A stretch of 15,878 bases of DNA from an uncultured Oscillospiraceae bacterium (GCA_900543215.1 UQQR01000033.1:1-15878), one strand, 5' to 3'. Positions 7,812 to 15,344 are shown, counted from the first letter of the stretch. A program made the numbers and translations. The notes: generated by a model not told the origin, from the sequence alone.

Positions 7812-8345
7812 TCAACATTCCATTTGCTTGCCCAAGAAGCTGGCGGCAACGGAAGCTAACTTTACATCGCTGTCGGTCGGTTTTTGCCCTGCCTCTGATG
7901 CCAATACCACCGCGCCGCTTACATCGCCCGAAATAACGATAGGCGCCGCAACAGCAATGTTTCGGTCAAGTCCCTCAATAGCCGGAGCGCTGCTGCCTTC
8001 ACCGAAAACCTCTACACGGCGGTTTTCCATAATATCCTCAACAGCCTGAGTTACACGCCGCTCAACAACTTCCTTTTTTGAAATTCCGGAAGCCGCAATG
8101 CAATGGTCACGGTCGCATATAAGCACCGTCATATCCGTAGCGTCGTTAAGTGCGTCCGCATACTGTGTTGCAAAGGACGAAAGCTCGCCTATCGGCGAAT
8201 ATTTTTTAAAAATCACTTCTCCGCCGGAATTCGTATATATTTCAAGCGGGTCGCCCTCGCGAATACGCATTGTGCGGCGTATTTCCTTAGGAATTACAAC
8301 CCTGCCGAGATCATCTATTCTTCTAACGATTCCCGTAGCCTTCAT
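7812..8345 (-). CDS. spoVT: stage V sporulation transcription factor SpoVT
   Basis: SpoVT is a forespore-specific regulator that tunes sigma-G-dependent genes during endospore formation. The 177-residue protein has the expected two parts: an AbrB/MazE-type swapped-hairpin DNA-binding domain at residues 1-50 (MKATGIVRRIDDLGRVVIPKEIR is its hallmark opening) and a GAF-like domain from about 55 to the end. Length and layout match the family closely. An AGGAGA ribosome-binding site sits 9 nt before the ATG. A terminator follows directly and a sigma-G-like promoter precedes it, so it appears to be a single-gene unit. Its presence supports a spore-forming host or one recently descended from spore formers. 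Confidence 0.96.
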   Translation of the reverse strand: MKATGIVRRIDDLGRVVIPKEIRRTMRIREGDPLEIYTNSGGEVIFKKYSPIGELSSFATQYADALNDATDMTVLICDRDHCIAASGISKKEVVERRVTQAVEDIMENRRVEVFGEGSSAPAIEGLDRNIAVAAPIVISGDVSGAVVLASEAGQKPTDSDVKLASVAASFLGKQMEC

Positions 8346-8377
8346 ATATTAAAATCTCCTTTTTGATTTCGTGTTGT

Positions 8378-8407
8378 TATTATTTGTAAAGGGATATAAT
8401 ATATTCA
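8378..8407 (-). promoter_or_regulatory. possible sigma-G-type promoter of spoVT
   Basis: The minus strand has TGAATA (8407-8402), a 17-nt spacer and AATAATA (8384-8378). The Bacillus sigma-G consensus is about TGAATA, 17-18 nt, then CATACTA-like. The -35 box matches fully and the -10 box differs mainly at the first C. Bacillus spoVT is transcribed by sigma-G, which makes the match meaningful, but the region is AT-rich and chance matches are easy. Confidence 0.42.
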
Positions 8408-8461
8408 TTGGCTATTATTTCCTTACCGATTTAAAAAAATAAAACGGTCAAAGCGTTATAT

Positions 8462-10489
8462 TCAATTCTCATTAAGCTGTTCATAAAGCCTAACTATTTC
8501 CGCCCTAATTCCGGAATTTTCCTCAAGCGAAAGCGTCGGGTCTACTGTAAGCATCCGCTCCGCTTCCTTTCCTGCAAGGCGCAAGACTTGCCTGTCGGCA
8601 AAAATATCGGCAATTTTCATATCGGGTAAGCCGTGTTGCCTGTTGCCGAGAAAATCTCCCGGTCCTCTGAGCTTAAAGTCCTCGTCCGCAATCTCGAAAC
8701 CGTCGCAGCTGTTTTTTATTACATTCAGGCGTTTTTTGGTGTCTTCCGAACGGCTGTCGGATATAAGTATGCAGGAGGATTTGTACTTTCCACGCCCTAT
8801 TCTGCCGCGCAACTGATGAAGCTGTGAAAGCCCGAACCGCTCCGCGTTTTCAATAAGCATTACCACCGCATTGGGAACATCAATACCCACTTCAATTACA
8901 GTGGTTGCAATTAAAAGCTGTATTTTCCCGTCCGAAAAATCACGCATAATACGGTCTTTTTCCTTCGGTTTCATTTTCCCGTGTAAAAGCCCTACGGAAT
9001 ATTCTTTAAATTCTCCGTCTTTTAACTTTTCATAGTATTCCTGTGCCGAAGTAATATCAAGCGTTTCGTTTTCCTCCACAAGCGGACAGACTATATAAGC
9101 CTGTCTCCCCTCGTTAAGAAATTTTTTGATGTAATTGTATATTCTGCTTCTGTAAGACGAATCAACGCAGTAGGTATCAATTTTTTGTCTGCCTTTCGGG
9201 TATTCGTCGATTATACTTATATCAAGGTCGCCGTATATTATAAGACCGAGGGTTCGCGGTATCGGCGTAGCCGACATAACAATCGTATGGGGATTGTTTC
9301 CTTTGGAGGAAAGCGTACCCCTCTGCTCGACACCAAATCTATGCTGTTCGTCGGTAATAACCAGTCCCAATGACCTAAATTCAACATCACTTGTCAAAAG
9401 GGCGTGCGTGCCGACCAGCACATCTATTTTTCCGTCTTTTAGATCCGCTTTTATCCGTTCCTTTTGCTTTTTTGTCTGCGAGCCAGTAAGAAGCATACAG
9501 CTTATTCCGGTATTTCCCATTATACTTAACAGGGTTTTGTAATGCTGTTCAGCAAGTATTTCGGTAGGTGCCATAAGCGCCGACTGAAAACCGTTTGACG
9601 CCGAAATATAGCAAAGTGCCGCCGCCACCGCGGTCTTTCCGCTTCCGACATCACCCTGAACAAGCCTATTCATCGCCCTGCCCGACGACATATCCCTTAC
9701 ACATTCTCCGATTACTCTTTCCTGTGCGGCTGTAAGCGTAAACCCGAGTAATTTTTTAAATTCTTCAAGGGTATTATGCTCTACGGTATAGCCCGACAGA
9801 CTCCGCTTCCTTTTTTTAAGAAACGAAAGTCCCGTTTGCAGAACAAACAGCTCTTCGAAAACAAGGCGTTTTTTTGCCTGCCCGAGCGCACTGTCCGATA
9901 TGGGAAAATGTATATTATTAAGCGCCGAAATATAATCGCAAAGTCCGCACCGTTCCCTTACCGTTTCGGGCAGTGCGTCCGCAAGCGGTATACCGCTTGA
10001 AAGCGCCGTTTTAACAAGCCGCTGTATCGATTTTGAGGTCAAGCTGCCCACAGCGCTGTATATCGGCTCTATGCCCATAAAGCTTTCTTCCCGTATTTTG
10101 GGCGAGGACATAGTCCGCATTACAAAGCTTCCGCCAACCTTTCCGTAAAACAGGTAGGTACTGCCAAGGTTTAGCCTATCCGCCAAATACTTTTGATTAA
10201 AAAGCGTAACGGCAATCCGTCCGCTTTCATCCTCGGCAAAGAATTTAAACAGCGTCATACCCTGACGGATGCGCGCCTTTTCTATTTTTGTGACTATTTT
10301 AGCCTTTATACAAACGGCGGTATCAAACGGAGATTCGGCAATTAATACGGTATTTTTCCATTCGAGATAATCTCTCGGATAAAAGCGCAAAAGGGCACCG
10401 ACGGTATCGATGCCCTTTTTTTTCAAAAGCTCTGCCCGCTTTTCACCCACGCCCTTTAAAAACTGTATATCGGTGGAAGCTGTCAGCAT
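8462..10489 (-). CDS. recG: ATP-dependent DNA helicase RecG
   Basis: RecG remodels stalled replication forks and branch-migrates Holliday junctions. The 675-residue protein has the family's normal length and order: an N-terminal helix-hairpin-helix-like start (FLKGVGEKRAELL), a wedge OB-fold domain at about 50-135, then superfamily 2 helicase motifs. These are Walker A GDVGSGKT at 279-286, motif Ia APTEILAEQH, motif II as DEQH at 380-383 (the RecG variant of DEAH), motif III SATPIPRT at 406-413, and later GIDVPNA and QLRGRIGRG. It is the last gene of the ymdB-to-recG run, starting 30 nt after fakA with an AGGAGA site. The fakA-recG adjacency is common in Firmicutes. Confidence 0.97.
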   Translation of the reverse strand: MLTASTDIQFLKGVGEKRAELLKKKGIDTVGALLRFYPRDYLEWKNTVLIAESPFDTAVCIKAKIVTKIEKARIRQGMTLFKFFAEDESGRIAVTLFNQKYLADRLNLGSTYLFYGKVGGSFVMRTMSSPKIREESFMGIEPIYSAVGSLTSKSIQRLVKTALSSGIPLADALPETVRERCGLCDYISALNNIHFPISDSALGQAKKRLVFEELFVLQTGLSFLKKRKRSLSGYTVEHNTLEEFKKLLGFTLTAAQERVIGECVRDMSSGRAMNRLVQGDVGSGKTAVAAALCYISASNGFQSALMAPTEILAEQHYKTLLSIMGNTGISCMLLTGSQTKKQKERIKADLKDGKIDVLVGTHALLTSDVEFRSLGLVITDEQHRFGVEQRGTLSSKGNNPHTIVMSATPIPRTLGLIIYGDLDISIIDEYPKGRQKIDTYCVDSSYRSRIYNYIKKFLNEGRQAYIVCPLVEENETLDITSAQEYYEKLKDGEFKEYSVGLLHGKMKPKEKDRIMRDFSDGKIQLLIATTVIEVGIDVPNAVVMLIENAERFGLSQLHQLRGRIGRGKYKSSCILISDSRSEDTKKRLNVIKNSCDGFEIADEDFKLRGPGDFLGNRQHGLPDMKIADIFADRQVLRLAGKEAERMLTVDPTLSLEENSGIRAEIVRLYEQLNEN

Positions 10490-10519
10490 AAGTCTTCTCC
10501 TATCATAGACGGCGTGGCT

Positions 10520-12196
10520 TTATTCAACCGACAGGATGTAATAATAAATCGGTTGACCGCCGTTAATAACGGTTATTTCGGTCTTTGCGCCGTATTTTTG
10601 TCTGATTTGTTCTTCAAGCAGAGCGGCGGAAGCCTCATCCACATCCTCGCCGTAAATTACGGTTATGAACTGGCTTTCTCTTTTAACCATCTGCTTTAAA
10701 AGCTTCATAACGCTCTTGTCAACATCATTTTCAACAAAAGAGATCTTTCCGCCGAGCATAGCAAGGATTTCACCCTTTTTGATGCTGTGACCGTCAAAAT
10801 CGGAATCACGAGCGGCAAATGTTACCTGACCGGTGGCTATCCTTTCGGTTGATTTCTGCATTTCTATCGCATTATCCTCGTCGCCGGTTTCAGGGTCGTA
10901 TGCAAGCATTGCGGATATACCCTGAGGTATTGTGCGTGTGTGGATAACGATTACCTTACGGGTGCTTATCGGAATCGTCTGCTCTGCCGCCATTATAATA
11001 TTTTTATTATTCGGCAGTACAAAAACGGTTTCCGCCGGAGTAGTCTCTATCGCTTTAAGAATATCGTCGGTACTCGGGTTCATTGTCTGACCGCCGCTTA
11101 CAACGGTATCTACGCCGAGATCTCTAAATAATTCCTCGATACCAGAGCCCGCGCAAACAGAAACGAAGCCGACCGGCTTTGTGGGAGCTACGGGAGTATA
11201 TGTTTCGGAAAGGTCTGCGCTCTTAGCGGGCTTTTTCTGCGCGTTTTCCGCATCGTGCTTAGCCCTTTCGTGCTGATCGCGCATATTTTCTATTTTAAGG
11301 TGAACAAGCTGACCGAAGGTAAGCGCATTTTCAATAGCGTTACCCGGATGATCCGTGTGAACATGAACCTTGATTATTTCTTCGTCGTCAACAACAACTA
11401 CGCAGTCGCCTATTGTTTCAAGATAAGCTCTGAGCTCGGAAGGCTCTTTTTCACATTCTGCGGCACGGTTTACGATAAATTCGGTACAATAGGTAAATGT
11501 AATCTCTGTTTCAAATTCGCCTGCTGCGTTTCTTGAGGAGTCTTCTTCTTTTTCTTCTGCGCTTTCGGTAACGGCGGATTTAATAATAACTCCGTCCTTA
11601 AATACCGACATCATACCTTCAAGTATGGTTACAAAGCCTTTACCGCCTGCGTCCACAACGCCCGCTTTTTTAAGAGCCGGCAAAAGTTCGGGGGTTTCCT
11701 CAAGCGCTGTTTTTGCGCCCTCGATAGCGGCGGCGAAAACGCCTATTTCATCCTCTCCGTTTTCAAGAGCCTGTTTTGCGTATTCGCTCGCAACTCTCGA
11801 AACGGTTAATATCGTACCCTCGGTCGGCTTCATAACAGCCTTATATGCCGCTTCCACACCGAGCGCAAACGCATTTGAGATATTCTCGGCCGTGGCAAAT
11901 TCCGCATCGCCTATTCCCTTTGCAAAGCCTCTGAAAAGCAATGAGGTTATAACGCCCGAATTTCCTCTTGCGCCTCTTAATAAAGCCGAAGCGTTGACAG
12001 AAGCAACCTTTCCTGCGGTAGCGCCGCTTAATTTTTCAAGTTCTCTTGCCGAATTTGCAAGTGTCATTGACATATTTGTGCCGGTATCGCCGTCGGGCAC
12101 CGGAAAAACATTAAGGTCATCAATCTGCTTTTTGTTGTTAGCCAGGTTATTTGCGGCAGAAATAATGGCGTCTCTTAAAATATCACCGTTAAACAA
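10520..12196 (-). CDS. fakA: fatty acid kinase subunit FakA (YloV/DAK2 family)
   Basis: FakA phosphorylates exogenous fatty acids held by a FakB (DegV-family) protein, feeding acyl-phosphate into phospholipid synthesis. The N-terminal DAK2/DhaL kinase domain carries LNVFPVPDGDTGTNM, whose aspartates bind Mg-ATP, and ARGNSGVI. A KAGVVDAGGKGF stretch and a middle domain follow. A charged linker near residues 310-330 then leads to a C-terminal domain ending in YYYILSVE. No FakB gene is in this window. A GTG at 12205 is in frame, but it overlaps the AAGGAG ribosome-binding site. The TTG at 12196, 8 nt after that site, is the better start and gives 558 residues. It follows asp23 closely, the usual yloU-yloV order. 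Confidence 0.94.
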   Translation of the reverse strand: MFNGDILRDAIISAANNLANNKKQIDDLNVFPVPDGDTGTNMSMTLANSARELEKLSGATAGKVASVNASALLRGARGNSGVITSLLFRGFAKGIGDAEFATAENISNAFALGVEAAYKAVMKPTEGTILTVSRVASEYAKQALENGEDEIGVFAAAIEGAKTALEETPELLPALKKAGVVDAGGKGFVTILEGMMSVFKDGVIIKSAVTESAEEKEEDSSRNAAGEFETEITFTYCTEFIVNRAAECEKEPSELRAYLETIGDCVVVVDDEEIIKVHVHTDHPGNAIENALTFGQLVHLKIENMRDQHERAKHDAENAQKKPAKSADLSETYTPVAPTKPVGFVSVCAGSGIEELFRDLGVDTVVSGGQTMNPSTDDILKAIETTPAETVFVLPNNKNIIMAAEQTIPISTRKVIVIHTRTIPQGISAMLAYDPETGDEDNAIEMQKSTERIATGQVTFAARDSDFDGHSIKKGEILAMLGGKISFVENDVDKSVMKLLKQMVKRESQFITVIYGEDVDEASAALLEEQIRQKYGAKTEITVINGGQPIYYYILSVE

Positions 12197-12224
12197 AATA
12201 TACACTCCTTAAGGCAACCGCGGA

Positions 12225-12575
12225 CTATTCCGTTATGCCGTCTATTTTAATAGTTACCTTACTGACGGTAATGCCCGCAGTTTCTTTTACAACATATTTT
12301 ACCTTTTCGGTAATGCTTGCCGCAATCGCGTTGATATTCATTCCGTAGGTAACCACGATGTGAAGCTCAACCGATATGGCGGAAGCGTTTCCGGTTACCT
12401 TAATACCCATATCGGGCTGATATGTTTTTGATATTTTTTCGAATATCTTTTGGCGGTTGCCGCTCGGAACCATTCCGACTACTCCGAAGCAGGAGGTAAC
12501 CTCGTTTCCGATAAGCTTCGACAGATAAGCCGAAGAAATATCTATTTTGCCGAGTCTTGTTTCATAAGCTATCAT
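12225..12575 (-). CDS. yloU: Asp23/Gls24-family envelope stress protein (YloU-like)
   Basis: This 116-residue protein is a full-length member of the Asp23/Gls24 (DUF322) family. In other Firmicutes these are abundant, often membrane-associated or alkaline-stress-linked proteins, and B. subtilis YloU is encoded next to the FakA homologue YloV as here. The characteristic stretches are the LGKIDISSAYLSKLIGNEV opening and the VTYGMNINAIAASITEKVK segment. There is no signal peptide or membrane helix. A ribosome-binding site of the AGGA type precedes the ATG. Its position between the lipoprotein and fakA suggests an envelope-related operon; that is contextual. Confidence 0.93.
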   Translation of the reverse strand: MIAYETRLGKIDISSAYLSKLIGNEVTSCFGVVGMVPSGNRQKIFEKISKTYQPDMGIKVTGNASAISVELHIVVTYGMNINAIAASITEKVKYVVKETAGITVSKVTIKIDGITE

Positions 12576-12595
12576 AAAATATCCTGTCCTTTCCC

Positions 12596-12619
12596 GGGAC
12601 CTGCCGATACAGAAGTCCC
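12596..12619 (-). other. small imperfect hairpin ahead of asp23
   Basis: In the 54-nt gap between the lipoprotein stop and asp23, the minus strand can fold GGGAC (12619-12615) with GTCCC (12600-12596). CTG/CAG pairs lie inside, with a two-base bulge and a six-base loop. No T-run follows, so it is not a standard terminator. It could be an mRNA processing or stability element that separates expression of the lipoprotein from asp23-fakA-recG. Confidence 0.3.
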
Positions 12620-12629
12620 TAAACTGTAA

Positions 12630-14246
12630 CTATTTGAATTTATATGATTCAATCGAAAAATAAATATCACTTAATGATGAGTTATTTACATTTTCGATAT
12701 TGTCATTGTAGAAAAACACGCCCGTTCGGTAGCAAACAGGCACAAGCGGCATTTCCGTCTGAAGTACGGAGGCTATGTCGCTTACCGTATTCTGACCCGA
12801 ATAAAAGCCGTTTAAAAGCTCTCCCGAGGTCGCATTGATTTGTTCGTCCTGCGAAGCCGAAACTTCACCCGATGCGGCAGAAGCTTCACCGTTTGCCTGA
12901 GGAGTCGCTTTTTTTATACCGTATGCCGCGCTTCCGCCCTCTGTAATAAGGTTTGAAATATCCATATTCGGGGTTATCGCAACCTCGGCAAGACAAAGCT
13001 GGAAGTTGCCAGAAGCGAGACTTGCGGTATAATCCGCAAAGCTTTTTTCGGCAACGCGAATTTTAAAACCGTATTCCGAAAGCTTTGAGGCTATTAGCTT
13101 TGCGGCGGTCACTCTTGATGTATTTTCACCGTTTACAAGTAACTCAAAGCTGAGACTTCCGCCGGATTGATTTTTGCGCACTCCGGCAGTGTCCACATTA
13201 TTATAACCTATTTTCTCCAAATTCTCAATAGTTATTTCCCGATTTGTCTGTGTTTCTATGTTCTGAACAGAATTTACAGGTTTCCAAACCGGATTATAAA
13301 AGCCTTTTGCCGGAATTGCGTTGTTATAATACCCGTCACGGCAAATCGTTTTTCTGTCAATTCCCGTGGAGATTGCCTGCCTAATCTCCTCTTTTCCGAG
13401 GTCCCCATAGGAGCTGTTTACGGCAATGTAAACAAGTCTGTTAAGATTTATGCTGACCTTTTTTCCGCTCATTCTTACGATTTTACCGTCTGAGATATCA
13501 CTGTAATACATATCCGCGGCGCCGATCTCCACATAATGGCTGACAGATTCGCTGTCGGGAGCATTTATAAGGCGGATCTCCTTTATTGAAAAGTTGCCGC
13601 TGCCCGAAAATTTAGGATTTACGGTGAGCTTTGTCATTTCATCATCCGAAACATAGCGGCCCGCGCCGATAGGAGGCTTTTCAACTCCGTCGTCATTTTT
13701 GCGCTTTTCCGAGTCCTTTTTAATAATGGGAAAATCAAGCAGATTTACAAAATACGGGTCCGACTTTGAGATCCTGAATATCACCTTATTACTGCCCGAC
13801 GCCGTGGCAGAAACTACCTCATAAAGCTTATAGGCATATTCTGTGCTTGAATTTTTAGCGGCATTGTAAGAATAAACAACATCATCCGCCGTGAGCCTGC
13901 TTCCGTCCGAAAACTGTGTATCTTTAAGCGTAACTGTGCAGGTTGTCCCATCTGTTTCCGCACTTTGTGCAATACTGTAATGCACATTAAAATCATTGTC
14001 AAGTTTTATAAGCGGCTCATACATCAGTCTGCAAAGCTGTCGGTTAATATCCGTAGCAGCGGTATATGGGTTAAAGCTGTCCGATGCGGAATAAAGCAGA
14101 GTGAGATAATCTCTGTCACCTGCCGCCTGTATTGCGGAGCTTGTCTCCGCTTCGGAAGAGGAACTACCGCCGCTTTTATTACAGCCCGACAGTAAAATAA
14201 AACATAAAGCAAGAATAAACGCAGAAAGCTTTTTAAAATATCTCAA
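12630..14246 (-). CDS. solute-binding lipoprotein, ABC peptide/nickel family 5 (orphan)
   Basis: This 538-residue protein belongs to the extracellular solute-binding protein family 5 (OppA/DppA-like). A type II signal peptide with lipobox LLSGC places the acylated cysteine at C22, followed by a Ser/Gly-rich tether. Family features include NPYTAATD, the YEPLI segment, the FSDGSRLTADDVVYSYN segment, and IGAGRYV. A 30-residue Ala/Ser/Gly/Glu-rich low-complexity stretch at about 447-476 is unusual inside such a domain. No permease or ATPase genes are near, so its transporter lies elsewhere or it acts as a sensor or receptor. The start is TTG: an AAAGGA site stands 8 nt before it, and the codons give the MRYFKK positive head. 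Ligand unknown. Confidence 0.9.
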   Translation of the reverse strand: MRYFKKLSAFILALCFILLSGCNKSGGSSSSEAETSSAIQAAGDRDYLTLLYSASDSFNPYTAATDINRQLCRLMYEPLIKLDNDFNVHYSIAQSAETDGTTCTVTLKDTQFSDGSRLTADDVVYSYNAAKNSSTEYAYKLYEVVSATASGSNKVIFRISKSDPYFVNLLDFPIIKKDSEKRKNDDGVEKPPIGAGRYVSDDEMTKLTVNPKFSGSGNFSIKEIRLINAPDSESVSHYVEIGAADMYYSDISDGKIVRMSGKKVSINLNRLVYIAVNSSYGDLGKEEIRQAISTGIDRKTICRDGYYNNAIPAKGFYNPVWKPVNSVQNIETQTNREITIENLEKIGYNNVDTAGVRKNQSGGSLSFELLVNGENTSRVTAAKLIASKLSEYGFKIRVAEKSFADYTASLASGNFQLCLAEVAITPNMDISNLITEGGSAAYGIKKATPQANGEASAASGEVSASQDEQINATSGELLNGFYSGQNTVSDIASVLQTEMPLVPVCYRTGVFFYNDNIENVNNSSLSDIYFSIESYKFK

Positions 14247-14262
14247 TTAAGATTTCCTTTCG

Positions 14263-15045
14263 TCACTTAATGCAAACAGGCTCGACAGCCACGGTTTTTC
14301 CGGTCTTCAAATCAATATCGAAAATACATCCGTTCAAAAACGATTCTCCGCCGGCAAATTCAAATTTTGACATATCGTTGTTTTTAAGGCGGTTGATTAT
14401 AATTTCACTTTTAACACCCAAAACCGAGTTTACGGGTCCCGTCATTCCGAGGTCTGTAATATATCCGGTTCCCCCGGGCAGTATCTGAGCGTCGGCTGTT
14501 GCGACATGTGTATGCGTTCCGAAAAAAGCGGACACCCTGCCGTCAAGATAAATTCCCAACGCCCGTTTTTCGCTTGTCGCCTCGGCGTGAAAATCAACCG
14601 CTATCACCCTTGCGCCGTCCTTTTTCGCCCTGTCTATGAGACGGTCGGCGGTATCAAACGGCGAATCAGAATTAAGCTTTTCAAGGTATATTCTGCCTAC
14701 CAGATTTATAACCGCAACCGAAGTATAACCCATGTCCAAAAGGCAGTATCCGCAGCCGTATTCGGTATCGGATAAATTCTGCGGACGAAGTATAAACTTA
14801 TTTTCGTCAAGGTAATTGCAGATTTGTTTTCTTCTTAAGGAATGGTTACCGCCCGTTATAACATCTGCGCCGCAGACAAACAGCAGGTCAGCGCTTTCGG
14901 GAAGTATTCCGTTACCGTCGGCGGAATTTTCGCCGTTAACAACGGCGACATCTATTTTCTTTTCCCTTTTAAGAACGGGAAGACTCTGCTTTATCCTTTC
15001 GCACCCGACAGGACCGCATACATCTCCCACAGCAAGCAGCCTCAT
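14263..15045 (-). CDS. ymdB: YmdB-family metallophosphoesterase (cyclic nucleotide phosphodiesterase)
   Basis: YmdB (TIGR00282) is a cytoplasmic phosphodiesterase that hydrolyses 2',3'-cyclic nucleotides and affects biofilm and motility choices in Bacillus. The ATG at 15045 gives 260 residues and a GAGGT site at proper distance. An in-frame TTG at 15057 is part of that site and is rejected as a start. With the ATG, metal ligands fall at D8, E39, N40, N67 and H68, the same numbers as in B. subtilis YmdB, with H153, H178 and H180 completing the site (FHAEATSEK, FGTHTH). The usual GNHTWD motif reads GNHSLR here. In Bacillus it follows rny (RNase Y); here it heads an operon with a lipoprotein, asp23, fakA and recG. 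Confidence 0.94.
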   Translation of the reverse strand: MRLLAVGDVCGPVGCERIKQSLPVLKREKKIDVAVVNGENSADGNGILPESADLLFVCGADVITGGNHSLRRKQICNYLDENKFILRPQNLSDTEYGCGYCLLDMGYTSVAVINLVGRIYLEKLNSDSPFDTADRLIDRAKKDGARVIAVDFHAEATSEKRALGIYLDGRVSAFFGTHTHVATADAQILPGGTGYITDLGMTGPVNSVLGVKSEIIINRLKNNDMSKFEFAGGESFLNGCIFDIDLKTGKTVAVEPVCIK

Positions 15046-15093
15046 ATAATACCTCAATTTTGTTTTCTGTTATTAAACCCAATACTCTTAAAG

Positions 15094-15263
15094 TTATTAT
15101 ACCTTAATTGCAAAGACCAAAGGTCTTTTACGGCGTAAGCCGTGCCGTGCCGCAGCACGGTGGCTGTTTTGATACAATGTTTTTATACGAAAATCTCCGA
15201 TTTTCTTAGCGCAGTATGCGCTTTGGCGGCGTACCACCGCCGCCAGTATAAAATTATTATACC
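15094..15263. repeat. 10-bp direct repeats bracketing a 150-nt insert
   Basis: TTATTATACC occurs at 15094-15103 and again exactly at 15254-15263; extending leftward, AAG and AAA precede the two copies (12 of 13 matches). The 150 nt between contain the hairpin array. The arrangement looks like a target-site duplication around a small inserted element. However, the reverse complement GGTATAATAA contains a -10 box, so promoter duplication is an alternative reading. Confidence 0.55.
15112..15245. repeat. array of six short perfect hairpins
   Basis: Six back-to-back stem-loops fill this stretch. A: AAAGACC/GGTCTTT, loop AAA (15112-15128). B: ACGGC/GCCGT, loop GTAA (15130-15143). C: CCGTGC/GCACGG, loop CGCA (15145-15160). 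D: GAAAATC/GATTTTC, loop TCC (15189-15205). E: AGCGCA/TGCGCT, loop GTA (15208-15222). F: TGGCGGC/GCCGCCA, 8-nt loop (15224-15245). Stems are perfect, 5-7 bp, and differ in sequence, so this is a repeat of structure rather than of sequence. Transcription from the promoter at 15256-15283 would place all six in the 5' leader of the ymdB mRNA. Function is unknown. Confidence 0.7.
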
Positions 15264-15283
15264 ATATAAATAGATTTTTTCAA
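15256..15283 (-). promoter_or_regulatory. sigma-A promoter for the ymdB-to-recG operon
   Basis: The minus strand carries TTGAAA (15283-15278), a 16-nt spacer and a perfect -10 TATAAT (15261-15256) preceded by TGG, an extended -10 element. It would give a leader of about 200 nt holding the hairpin array. The left copy of the direct repeat also contains TATAAT (15101-15096 on the minus strand, within GGTATAATAA) but has no good -35 box. Confidence 0.65.
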
Positions 15284-15294
15284 CATCAATATAA

Positions 15295-15323
15295 TTGACA
15301 AAAAGCATTTAAAGGGATAAAAT
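15295..15323 (+). promoter_or_regulatory. sigma-A promoter of the dabb gene
   Basis: A perfect -35 TTGACA (15295-15300), a 17-nt spacer and a -10 TAAAAT (15318-15323) precede the AAGGAG ribosome-binding site at about 15330. The start site would be near 15330, so the leader is nearly absent. It diverges from the ymdB promoter, with the two -35 boxes 11 nt apart. Confidence 0.8.
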
Positions 15324-15344
15324 ACAGTTAAGGAGTTGATTTAA

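Larger units (their letters stand above)
15046..15344. other. intergenic region between divergent ymdB and dabb genes
   Basis: This 299-nt gap holds no convincing gene. From left to right it contains the ymdB ribosome-binding site, an AT-rich stretch, one copy of TTATTATACC, six short hairpins packed in 134 nt, a second copy of TTATTATACC, and two divergent sigma-A promoters. The hairpins and promoters are entered separately. Confidence 0.85.

Noticed and set aside
8440..8461. Possible recG terminator: AACG...CGTT followed on the minus strand by TTTTATTTTTTT.
   Set aside because: The stem is only 4 bp with a 7-nt loop, so I do not call it a terminator; recG transcripts may read into spoVT.
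11625..12212. A 195-codon plus-strand open frame opposite fakA.
   Set aside because: It is antisense to the conserved DAK2 kinase domain, with Ala/Ser/Pro-rich composition and no ribosome-binding site.
12634..12652. Palindrome TTGAAT-N7-ATTCAA at the end of the lipoprotein gene.
   Set aside because: It lies mostly in coding sequence, and a 6-bp half-site in AT-rich DNA is likely by chance; no promoter with a good -10 box adjoins it.
15112..15245. A CRISPR array reading of the repeated hairpins.
   Set aside because: The stems differ in sequence, there is no constant repeat or spacer length, and no cas genes are present.
15058..15344. A riboswitch or T-box in the ymdB leader.
   Set aside because: I could not find T-box, SAM, TPP, lysine, glycine or other known riboswitch core motifs; only independent simple hairpins are visible.
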